DNA from: Nocardioides_C sp963700955
Lineage (GTDB): Bacteria > Actinomycetota > Actinomycetes > Propionibacteriales > Nocardioidaceae
DNA length: 64,000 nt
Assembly: GCA_963700955.1 (NCBI GenBank)
Contig: CAVOZH010000003.1
Location: 164,610 to 228,609, forward strand
Reading direction: 5' to 3'
Position numbers and translations under genes: made by a program. The notes beneath the pieces were generated by a model. That model ran no database searches. It saw nothing but the letters and a program-made list of their open reading frames with translations, and had not been told where the DNA came from. Below, in pieces: positions 23,314-31,040 of this stretch. Every line of letters starts with the position of its first letter. Position 1 is the first letter of the stretch.

Positions 23314-24527
23314 TGGCGCAGTCCCGAGGGCTGGCAGAGGTCCTTCGTGATGTCCTTGGTCTTGTCCTCCTGGATCAGGTGGAACATCTGCAGGGCTCGC
23401 TCGCGGTCCCAGTGCACCGCGAGGTCGGCGATCGGGACCGAGCAGGTGAGCCCCTTGTCGCCGGTCACCCGGGTCATCGCCCACGCGAAGCGCAGCGTGT
23501 CGAAGGGGCCGGTCTTCTCGCCCAGTGCGAGTGAGTCCGCTCCCGCGCTGGACAGGCGGGCGTAGCGCACGGGGTTGAGGAGCGACCACGGCGACGCGGC
23601 CTTGGCGCCGACGGCACTCACGACCTCCCGCTGGTGCTGGGCCCGGTCGATGTCGCCGAGTGTGGAGGTGTGACGTGACCGCGCGTAGCCGAGCGCGGTC
23701 GGGCCGTCAGCGTTCTGGCAGCCCTTGGAGATGTCGAGGTTCGCCAGCGGGTCCTTCATCGCCTGCTTCGGGCAGATCTCGACCCCGCCGACGGCGTCGA
23801 CGACGTTCACGAAGCCCGCGAACCCGATCTCGACGTAGTTGTCGATGCGGATACCGGTCTCGTCCTCCAGCGTCTGGACCAGCAGCTTCGGGCCGCCGTA
23901 GGCGTAGGCGGCGTTGACCTTCGTCTTGCCGTAGCCCGGGACGTCGACGATCGAGTCGCGGGGGATCGACAGCAGCAGGTTCGGCCCCGCTCCCGTGTGC
24001 AGCAGCATGATCGTGTCGGTGCGCCGGCCCTCGGCGCTGCCGGTGCCGTACTTCCGCTTCTGCGCCTTCGTCAGGCCCTCGCGGCTGTCGCTTCCCACGA
24101 GGAGGTAGTTGTGGCCGGGCTGGGAGTCAGGCCTGCTCCCGTCGGGCTCGGCGTCGACCTTCTCGATCTTCGACCAGGCCCAGACGGGTACGGCGACCAG
24201 GAACACCAGCCACAGCAGCAGCACGATCTTGACCCAGCCGAACCGACGCCGGCGGCCCCGCGAGACGCCCGGTCGCGGTGGGGGAGCTCCCGCCCCGGGA
24301 CGTCGGGACGTCGTCGGCGGCCGGTCGTAGGGCCGCGCCGAGGGGCTGCCCGGTGCGGACGGCCCGCTGCCCGAGCCCCCGCGGCGGGGTGACGTGGGGA
24401 GCACACGGGTCGGGTCGGGGTCACCGGGGGTGCCGCCGCGACCCGAGCCTCGGTCGCTGCCGTAGAGCCAGTTGTACTCAGGGGACCCCTCTGGTGGTTC
24501 CCCGCTGCCTCGGCGTCGGTCTGCCAT
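23310..24527 (-). CDS. LytR-CpsA-Psr (LCP) family wall-polymer ligase
   Basis: A 405-residue membrane protein with a long proline-rich cytoplasmic N-terminus, one transmembrane helix at about residues 98-118 (WVKIVLLLWLVFLVAVPVWAW) and an extracytoplasmic LCP domain. YLLVGSDSREG, RTDTIMLLH, LSIPRDSIVDV and YARSRHT carry the arginine and aspartate residues that bind polyprenyl pyrophosphate. LCP enzymes attach glycopolymers to peptidoglycan. A TACCGT box eight bases before the ATG suggests a leaderless message. It is divergent from a second, differently built LCP gene. Confidence 0.9.
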   Translation of the reverse strand: MADRRRGSGEPPEGSPEYNWLYGSDRGSGRGGTPGDPDPTRVLPTSPRRGGSGSGPSAPGSPSARPYDRPPTTSRRPGAGAPPPRPGVSRGRRRRFGWVKIVLLLWLVFLVAVPVWAWSKIEKVDAEPDGSRPDSQPGHNYLLVGSDSREGLTKAQKRKYGTGSAEGRRTDTIMLLHTGAGPNLLLSIPRDSIVDVPGYGKTKVNAAYAYGGPKLLVQTLEDETGIRIDNYVEIGFAGFVNVVDAVGGVEICPKQAMKDPLANLDISKGCQNADGPTALGYARSRHTSTLGDIDRAQHQREVVSAVGAKAASPWSLLNPVRYARLSSAGADSLALGEKTGPFDTLRFAWAMTRVTGDKGLTCSVPIADLAVHWDRERALQMFHLIQEDKTKDITKDLCQPSGLRQ

Positions 24528-24646
24528 GGCAGCAGACGGTACCGTGCCGCGCCGCAGGGACCTTCGGCGCGCCGTGCCGGCTGTGACGGCTGTGGCTGGT
24601 GATACTTGAGCGGACCAACCCGTCTATAGCACCGAAAGGCACCTGA

Positions 24647-26107
24647 ATGCCACCCCCCGACGCACCCGGGTCCGACGTACTGGCCCGCGTCCGGTTCCGG
24701 CGTGCGATCACGCTGATGGTGATGACCCTGCTCATCCCTGGTTCGGCGCAGCTCGTCGCCGGCCGGAAGCAGGCTGGTCGCATCGCGCTGAGGGTCTGGC
24801 TCTCGCTGATCGGCGTGCTGGTGCTCGTCGTACTCCTCGGGTTCGTCTGGCCGGGATTCATCTTCTGGCTGGTGAGCAACACCTTCATGCTCGGACTCAT
24901 CCGGCTGACACTGCTCGTGCTGGCCGTCGGCTGGGCCGGGCTGTTCGTCGACGCCTGGCGTCTCGGCCAGCCGCTCGGACTGCGGCAGAAGCAGCGCCTC
25001 GCCATGGTGGGGCTCAACGGCTTCCTGTGCTTCACCGTGGCCGGCAGCCTGCTCTTCGTGTCCCACGTCGTCGCGGTGCAGCGCGACTTCATCACCGCGA
25101 TGTTCGGCGACGGACTCGTCACGAGCTCCACGCACGGCAGGTACAACATCCTCCTCCTCGGCGGGGACTCCGGCGCCGACCGGTGGGGCCTGCGTGCCGA
25201 CAGCATCACGGTCGCGAGCATCGACGAGGACACCGGCCGCACGATCCTCTTCGGGCTGCCGCGCAACATGCGCAACTTCCCCTTCCGCAAGGGGTCGGTG
25301 ATGGCCGAGCAGTACCCCGACGGCTACGACTGCGACGACTGCTACCTCAACTCGCTGAGCACCTACGCGGCGGACAACAAGGAGCTGTTCACCAAGTACG
25401 ACGACCCTGGGATCGAGGCCACCATCGAGGGAGTCGAGGGGATCACCGGACTGGACATCAACTACTACGCCATGGTGAACCTCCAGGGTTTCCGCAACCT
25501 CGTCGACGCCGTCGGCGGCGTCCGGCTCAACGTCCGCGACCGGATCGCGATCGGTGGGATCGGTGCCCCGATCACCGGCTACATCGAGCCGGGGGTGCAC
25601 CGCCTCGACGGGTTCCACACGCTGTGGTTCGCCCGCTCCCGCACGGGCGCCGACGACTACTCGCGCATGGCGCGCCAGAAGTGCGTCATGAACGCGATGC
25701 TCGACCAGCTCAGCCCCCAGGTCGTGGTCACGAAGTACGGCAAGATCGCCAAGGCCAGCCAGCAGATCATCACCACAGACCTGCCTGCCTCCGAGGTGGA
25801 CCGGTTCGTCGCGCTCGCCCTCAAGGCGAAGTCCCAGCCGCTGGCGACCGTGTCCTTCGTGCCGCCGCTGGTCAACACGGCCGCCCCGGACATCAAGCTG
25901 ATCCAGGACCGGGTGCAGCAGTCGATCGACAAGTCCGAGTCCCGCGGGGACGGTGACAAGGTGAGCGCGCACAAGAAGGTACGTCGACCCGCGTCCGGCG
26001 GCACCGTGGCCGGCGCGCCCGCGGTGCCGACCACCGGAGGCTCGATCGGGAACCTCTCGGAGGGCTACGCCGCGAACCAGGCGAGCGACCTGTCCGACGC
26101 CTGCTGA
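24647..26107 (+). CDS. multi-span LCP family protein
   Basis: A 486-residue LCP protein with an unusual N-terminus of about four hydrophobic segments (residues about 18-40, 48-75, 82-105 and 124-145) instead of one. The catalytic domain follows: ILLLGGDSGADRWGLRADSITV, FGLPRNMRNF, YYAMVNLQGFRNLVDAVGG and LWFARSRTGADDYSRMARQK. An Ala-Gly-Pro-rich tail ends the protein. GAAAGG stands eight bases before the ATG. The galactan-type glycosyltransferase cluster follows directly, so this ligase may anchor that polymer; this is inference from position. Confidence 0.88.
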   Translation: MPPPDAPGSDVLARVRFRRAITLMVMTLLIPGSAQLVAGRKQAGRIALRVWLSLIGVLVLVVLLGFVWPGFIFWLVSNTFMLGLIRLTLLVLAVGWAGLFVDAWRLGQPLGLRQKQRLAMVGLNGFLCFTVAGSLLFVSHVVAVQRDFITAMFGDGLVTSSTHGRYNILLLGGDSGADRWGLRADSITVASIDEDTGRTILFGLPRNMRNFPFRKGSVMAEQYPDGYDCDDCYLNSLSTYAADNKELFTKYDDPGIEATIEGVEGITGLDINYYAMVNLQGFRNLVDAVGGVRLNVRDRIAIGGIGAPITGYIEPGVHRLDGFHTLWFARSRTGADDYSRMARQKCVMNAMLDQLSPQVVVTKYGKIAKASQQIITTDLPASEVDRFVALALKAKSQPLATVSFVPPLVNTAAPDIKLIQDRVQQSIDKSESRGDGDKVSAHKKVRRPASGGTVAGAPAVPTTGGSIGNLSEGYAANQASDLSDAC

Positions 26108-26175
26108 CGGCCACCTCCGCCCCGGTCTGCCGAGGTGACCGATATGTCACGTGCGTCAGACGGATATCGGAAGGG

Positions 26176-26181
26176 TAGGGT
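26176..26181 (+). promoter_or_regulatory. -10 box of the two-domain glycosyltransferase gene
   Basis: TAGGGT is followed by seven bases and the GTG at 26189, supporting that start over the ATGs at 26135 and 26144. Confidence 0.45.
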
Positions 26182-26188
26182 GCCGGGC

Positions 26189-27976
26189 GTGCCTGCCCGG
26201 ATCGTCGCTGTCGTCGTCACGTGGAACCGGCGCGATCTGCTGCGAGAGGCGCTCGACGCGCTCGCCGGGCAAACGCTCGGACCCGCCCAGATCGTGGTCG
26301 TGGACAACGCCTCGACCGACGGCACCCGAGACCTTCTCTCGGCGGAGTACCCGGATCTCGAAGTTCTCCGCCTCGAGACCAACACCGGTGGCGCCGGAGG
26401 CTTCGCGGCCGGGATCGAGCGCGCCCTGACGTTCGAACCGGAGCTCGTCTGGCTGCTCGACGACGACACCGTGCCGACCCCCACGGCGGCCGAGGCGCTC
26501 GCCGACGCCTGGTGCGAGTACGAACGCCTCTCGGGCAGCCGGCCGTCGCTGCTCGCGAGCCGCGTGGTCTGGACCGATGGCCGAGACCACCCGATGAACA
26601 CCCCGCGCACCAAGCCGGGTGCGACCTCGGCCGAGCTCGCGGCCGCCGGGCAGGTGGGCTGCACCCCGATCCGGTCGGCGTCCTTCGTCTCGGTCATGTG
26701 CGACGCCGAGGTGATCGGTGAGCGCGGGCTGCCGATCGCCGACTACTTCTTGTGGAACGACGACTTCGAGTACTCCACACGCCTGATCCGCGACCGTGTC
26801 GGCCTGTACTGCCCCGAGAGTGTGGTCGTGCACAAGACCCGGGTCTTCGGCTCGACCGATGCGGACCCGGGGGAGCGGTTCTTCTACGAGGTCCGCAACA
26901 AGGTCTGGCTGTTCGGCCGCAGCACCGGCCTCAGCCCTGCCGAGAAGGCTCTGTACGGCGGCTCGACCATGCGCCGCTGGGCGAGGACGTTCGCGAGGTC
27001 GCGGGACAGGAAGACCCTGGCGCGGGCGGCGACCCGAGGCATGTGGGCAGGACTGAGGAACGGCCCCAAGACGAACGGCGAGGTGCTCCGTGCAGCGGGG
27101 TTCGAGCTGCATCACACCGGCGAGGCACCTCAGGCGGGTGGTGAGAAGTTCAGCCTGCTGCTGTCCACGTACGGCGGCGACGACCCCCGGTTCCTCCGAG
27201 ACGCGTTCGTCTCCAGCGTGCAGGACCAGACGCGGCGACCCGACGAGGTCGTGCTGGTCCAGGACGGTCCGGTCCCGCCACCGCTGGCCGAGGCCATCCG
27301 CGACCTGATCGTGACGAGTCCGGTGCCTGTGCAGCATGTGGTGATTCCGGCCAATGTCGGCCTCGGCCCGGCGCTGGACCAGGGGCTCGAGGCGTGTGCC
27401 CACGAGATCGTGGCCCGCATGGACGCCGACGACGTGAGCCGCCCGGACCGTTTCGAGCTCCAGCTGCCCGTCGTCGAGGCCGGCGTGGACATCGTCGGCT
27501 CCGGCCTGGTGGAGTTCCACTCCACGATCGAGGAGGTCGTCGGCCGCCGTACTCCTCCGACCGACCCGGACGAGATCCGGCGTGTGATCAGGTTCCGCGA
27601 CCCGTTCAACCACCCGACCGTCGTCTACCGCAAGAGCGCCGTGCTCGCGGTCGGTGGCTACACCGACATGGCACTCATGGAGGACTACCTCCTCTTCACC
27701 CGCATGCTCGACGCGGGGGCGCGTCCGGCGAACATCGCCGAGCCGCTGGTCTACTACCGGGTCGGTGCGGGCGCCTACGCCCGACGCGGGGGCCGCGACC
27801 TGCTCCGCTCGGAGCTGGCGCTGCAGCGCCGCTTCCGGGAGCTGGGCATCACGAGCAGGGGCGAGTACGTCCGCAACGTCGCGGTCCGGGGAGGCTACCG
27901 GCTCGTGCCCGAGGGTGTGAGAAAGGTCGCCTACCGCAGCCTGCTGGCGAACAGAGGGTCCAAGGCGGGCCGATAG
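26189..27976 (+). CDS. two-domain family 2 glycosyltransferase, N-half GlfT1-like
   Basis: A 595-residue protein made of two GT-A domains in tandem. The first (about 1-300) has VAVVVTWNRRDLLREAL, NTGGAGGFAAG, VWLLDDDTVP and FFYEVRNKVWLFGRS, as in galactofuranosyltransferases that start galactan on a lipid-linked primer. The second (about 325-595) has LLLSTYGGDDPRFL, NVGLGPALDQG, ARMDADDVSRPDR and MEDYLLF, a typical processive-type GT2. It precedes glf and an ABC exporter, so it probably builds a galactofuranose-containing polymer. The linkage made by each half is unknown. The GTG start is leaderless by the TAGGGT box. Confidence 0.85.
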   Translation: MPARIVAVVVTWNRRDLLREALDALAGQTLGPAQIVVVDNASTDGTRDLLSAEYPDLEVLRLETNTGGAGGFAAGIERALTFEPELVWLLDDDTVPTPTAAEALADAWCEYERLSGSRPSLLASRVVWTDGRDHPMNTPRTKPGATSAELAAAGQVGCTPIRSASFVSVMCDAEVIGERGLPIADYFLWNDDFEYSTRLIRDRVGLYCPESVVVHKTRVFGSTDADPGERFFYEVRNKVWLFGRSTGLSPAEKALYGGSTMRRWARTFARSRDRKTLARAATRGMWAGLRNGPKTNGEVLRAAGFELHHTGEAPQAGGEKFSLLLSTYGGDDPRFLRDAFVSSVQDQTRRPDEVVLVQDGPVPPPLAEAIRDLIVTSPVPVQHVVIPANVGLGPALDQGLEACAHEIVARMDADDVSRPDRFELQLPVVEAGVDIVGSGLVEFHSTIEEVVGRRTPPTDPDEIRRVIRFRDPFNHPTVVYRKSAVLAVGGYTDMALMEDYLLFTRMLDAGARPANIAEPLVYYRVGAGAYARRGGRDLLRSELALQRRFRELGITSRGEYVRNVAVRGGYRLVPEGVRKVAYRSLLANRGSKAGR

Positions 27977-27979
27977 ACT
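27974..27979 (+). promoter_or_regulatory. possible -10 box before glf
   Basis: TAGACT overlaps the stop of the preceding gene and would give a leader of about 25 bases before the glf start, whose ribosome-binding site AGGAG lies six bases upstream of the GTG. Confidence 0.35.
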
Positions 27980-28011
27980 GCCATGCGGCAGATCCCATCT
28001 AGGAGTTTTGT

Positions 28012-29184
28012 GTGAACGTAGATCTCGTCGTCGTCGGGTCCGGCTTCTTCGGCCTCACGATCGCAGAGCGTTGTGCCAACGAGCTGGGCCTGAAGGTCCT
28101 GGTGCTCGAGCGACGCCACCACATCGGAGGCAACGCCTACAGCGAGGCGGACGCGGAGACCGGGATCGAGGTCCACGTCTACGGCGCGCACCTGTTCCAC
28201 ACCTCGAACGAGAAGGTGTGGGAGTACGTCAACCGCTTCACGAAGTTCACGAACTACCAGCACCGGGTGTTCGGCCAGTACGACGGGCAGGTCTACTCCC
28301 TGCCGATGAACCTCGGCCTGATCAACCAGTTCTTCGGGAAGTCGCACACCCCCGACGAGGCGCGTGCGCTGATCGCCGAGCAGGCCAGCGAGATCGACAC
28401 CGCGGACGCCACGAACCTCGAGGAGAAGGCGATCTCGCTGATCGGCCGCCCGCTCTACGAGGCGTTCATCAAGGGCTACACCGCCAAGCAGTGGCAGACC
28501 GACCCCACGAAGCTCAGCGCCGACATCATCACCAGGCTCCCGGTCCGCTACAACTTCGACAACCGCTGGTTCAACGACAAGTACGAAGGGCTCCCGGTCG
28601 ACGGCTACACCGCGTGGCTGGAGAAGATGGCCGACCACCCGAACATCGAGGTGCGGCTCGAGACCGACTTCTTCGACGTGGCCGACGAGTACAAGGGCAA
28701 GGTGCCGATCGTCTACACCGGTCCCGTCGACGAGTACTTCGGCAACTCCGAGGGCAAGCTCTCCTGGCGCACCGTGGACCTCGAGGCGGAGGTCAAGGCG
28801 GTCGACGACTTCCAGGGATGCGCGGTGATGAACTACAACGACCAGGGCGTTCCCTGGACCCGGATCCACGAGTTCAAGCACTTCCACCCCGAGCGCACCT
28901 ACATCTCGGGCAAGACCGTGATCGTCCACGAGTACTCCCGCTTCGCCGAGGAGGGCGACGAGCCGTACTACCCGATCAACACGGCCGAGGACCGGGAGAA
29001 GCTGCTGCGCTACCGCGAGCTCGCGAAGCAGGAGCCCATGGTGCTGTTCGGCGGCCGCCTGGGCACCTACAAGTACCTCGACATGCACATGGCGATCGGT
29101 TCGGCGCTGTCGATGTTCGACAACAAGCTCAAGCCGCACTTCACCGAGGGCACCGGCCTCGAGAGCGGTGGCGTGGACGAGTGA
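28012..29184 (+). CDS. glf: UDP-galactopyranose mutase
   Basis: A 390-residue FAD enzyme that converts UDP-galactopyranose to UDP-galactofuranose in the cytosol. LVVVGSGFFGLTIAER is the FAD motif, and RRHHIGGNAYSE the second FAD-binding segment. KGYTAKQWQTDP and the late GGRLGTYKYLDMHMAIG are GLF signatures carrying the substrate-binding arginine. GTG 28012 has AGGAG upstream. The ABC permease gene overlaps its stop as GTGA. It supplies the donor for the adjacent glycosyltransferase. Confidence 0.96.
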   Translation: MNVDLVVVGSGFFGLTIAERCANELGLKVLVLERRHHIGGNAYSEADAETGIEVHVYGAHLFHTSNEKVWEYVNRFTKFTNYQHRVFGQYDGQVYSLPMNLGLINQFFGKSHTPDEARALIAEQASEIDTADATNLEEKAISLIGRPLYEAFIKGYTAKQWQTDPTKLSADIITRLPVRYNFDNRWFNDKYEGLPVDGYTAWLEKMADHPNIEVRLETDFFDVADEYKGKVPIVYTGPVDEYFGNSEGKLSWRTVDLEAEVKAVDDFQGCAVMNYNDQGVPWTRIHEFKHFHPERTYISGKTVIVHEYSRFAEEGDEPYYPINTAEDREKLLRYRELAKQEPMVLFGGRLGTYKYLDMHMAIGSALSMFDNKLKPHFTEGTGLESGGVDE

Positions 29185-30077
29185 GCAGCCAGGTGATGGA
29201 CCACGGGCGGGTCCCTGACGGGCCCTTGGTCGCCCCTGGTGACCAAGGCGGCCTGCACAACGTCTTCCGCCAGCGCTACCTGCTCAAGCTGCTCGTCGGC
29301 AAGGAGCTGGCGGCGAGGTACCAAGGCTCGGTCCTCGGGCTCTTCTGGTCCTACGTGCAGCCGGCGGTGAAGTTCACCGCCTACTACTTCGTGATGGGCT
29401 ACATCTTCCAGCTGCACAAAGGCATGGAGCACTTCGAGCTCCACCTCTTCGCCGGCATGGTGATGGTGCACTACTTCACCGAGACCTTCACGGCAGGCAC
29501 CCGGTCGATCGTCGCGAACAAGCGGATCATCCAGAAGCTGCCCCTGCCTCGTGAGCTGTTCCCGGTGGCATCCATGCTGGTCTCGGCGTACCACACGTTT
29601 CCGCAGATGGTGCTGCTGCTCGTCGGCGCGCTCGTCGTCGGCTGGGACCCGTCGCTCTACGACCTCACCGCGGGCCTGCTCGGCTTCGCGATCGTGGCGA
29701 CCTTCGGCGTCGCCCTGGCGCTGATGTTCAGCGCGGCGAACGTGTTCTTCCGGGACTTCCAGAACATCGTCGCCACCTTGACCATCTTCGTGACCTGGTC
29801 GGTGCCGATGATCTATCCCTACGACCGCATCGCCGACCTGTTCGGCGGGACGTGGGCCGAGCAGGTCTACCTCATGAACCCCATCGCCGACGGCGTCCTC
29901 CTCATGCAGCAGCTCTTCTGGGTCCCCACGGTGAGCCCCGACTCGAAGTACCCCGCGGTCATGCCCGACTACCTGATGACCCGCGGTGTGATCGTCCTTC
30001 TCGCGAGCCTCATCATCCTTGCGTTCGCACAGAAGTTCTTCACCCGCCTCGAGGGCAAGTTCGCGGAGCGCCTCTGA
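29181..30077 (+). CDS. ABC-2 type polysaccharide exporter, permease (Wzm/RfbD-like)
   Basis: A 298-residue membrane protein with six hydrophobic segments and the ABC-2 permease start LLKLLVGKELAARYQGSVLG ahead of the first span. Wzm-type permeases move undecaprenyl-linked glycans across the membrane. It overlaps glf as GTGA and the ATPase gene as TGATG, so the transporter and UDP-galactofuranose synthesis are co-expressed. Mycobacteria have related rfbD and rfbE genes beside glfT1 for galactan export. Confidence 0.9.
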   Translation: MSSQVMDHGRVPDGPLVAPGDQGGLHNVFRQRYLLKLLVGKELAARYQGSVLGLFWSYVQPAVKFTAYYFVMGYIFQLHKGMEHFELHLFAGMVMVHYFTETFTAGTRSIVANKRIIQKLPLPRELFPVASMLVSAYHTFPQMVLLLVGALVVGWDPSLYDLTAGLLGFAIVATFGVALALMFSAANVFFRDFQNIVATLTIFVTWSVPMIYPYDRIADLFGGTWAEQVYLMNPIADGVLLMQQLFWVPTVSPDSKYPAVMPDYLMTRGVIVLLASLIILAFAQKFFTRLEGKFAERL

Positions 30078-30859
30078 TGACCAAGTCGATCGTGGTGGAG
30101 CGCGCCAGCAAGCGCTTCACGATGCAGTACACCCGCACCATCAAGCAGATGTCGATCGCGGCGATGCGCGGCCAGAAGCTGAGCGACTCCTTCCTGGCCG
30201 TGAACGACGTCTCCTTCACCGTCGAGCAGGGTGAGTCCATCGGTCTGATGGGCCTCAACGGCTCCGGCAAGAGCACGCTGCTCAGCCTGATCTCCGGCGT
30301 GATGAGACCCGACGAGGGCAGTGTGCTGACGCGCGGCCGGATCGCCGGCCTGATCGCTGCCGGCGCTGGGTTCCACCCGCAGCTGACCGGCCGGGACAAC
30401 CTCTACCTCAACGCCGCGATCCTCGGCATGAGCGAGGCCGAGACCAACCGGAAGCTGGAGCAGATCGTCGACTTCGCCGACATCGGCAAGTTCCTCGATG
30501 TTCCGGTCGGTCACTACTCCTCCGGCATGAGCGCGCGTCTCGGCTTCGCGGTCGCTGCCTTCGCCGAGTCCGACATCTTCCTCGCCGACGAGGTGCTCGC
30601 CGTGGGCGACCGGCCCTTCAAGCGCAAGTGCATGGCCCGGATGGAGGAGATCAAGAAGGAGGGGCGGACGATGTTCTACGTCAGTCACGCCCCCGGCTCC
30701 GTCCGCCAGATGTGTGACCGTGCGCTCGTGCTGGTCCAGGGTCGGCTTGGCTTCGACGGCCCGGTCGAGGAGGGCATCCGCTTCCTGAAGTACGACGACG
30801 GCGACGACAGCGGCGTGCCCGACCAGCAGGTCGAGGACGACCTCGGGGCTGACATCTGA
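30077..30859 (+). CDS. ABC-2 type polysaccharide exporter, ATPase (Wzt/RfbE-like)
   Basis: A 260-residue ATP-binding subunit. Walker A is GLNGSGKST at about residue 58, the ABC signature YSSGMSARLGF lies near residue 148, and Walker B is IFLADEVLAVGD. LIAAGAGFHPQLTGRDNLYLN is typical of the Wzt/TagH class of glycan exporters. There is no C-terminal carbohydrate-binding domain, so export probably does not depend on a modified chain end. It is the last gene of the operon. Confidence 0.92.
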   Translation: MTKSIVVERASKRFTMQYTRTIKQMSIAAMRGQKLSDSFLAVNDVSFTVEQGESIGLMGLNGSGKSTLLSLISGVMRPDEGSVLTRGRIAGLIAAGAGFHPQLTGRDNLYLNAAILGMSEAETNRKLEQIVDFADIGKFLDVPVGHYSSGMSARLGFAVAAFAESDIFLADEVLAVGDRPFKRKCMARMEEIKKEGRTMFYVSHAPGSVRQMCDRALVLVQGRLGFDGPVEEGIRFLKYDDGDDSGVPDQQVEDDLGADI

Positions 30860-30885
30860 GCCGCTGGGCCCAAGCCGCCCGATAC

Positions 30886-30901
30886 GGGTGGTCGGTCACC
30901 C
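30886..30901 (+). terminator. weak hairpin after the galactan-type operon
   Basis: GGGTG and CACCC pair around a six-base loop 27 bases after the ATPase stop. The stem is short. Confidence 0.3.
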
Positions 30902-31040
30902 AGAACGGTCATCACGCCTGAGCTTTCTCATGCCGGGCGAATTACACATTTGTACTTAGCCGGAAGCGATAGCGCGGCTCTGTTACTGGTGTGAAACTTG
31001 GGACTCCTGTGACTGAAGACGCACGCTGGGAGCTCCTGGA

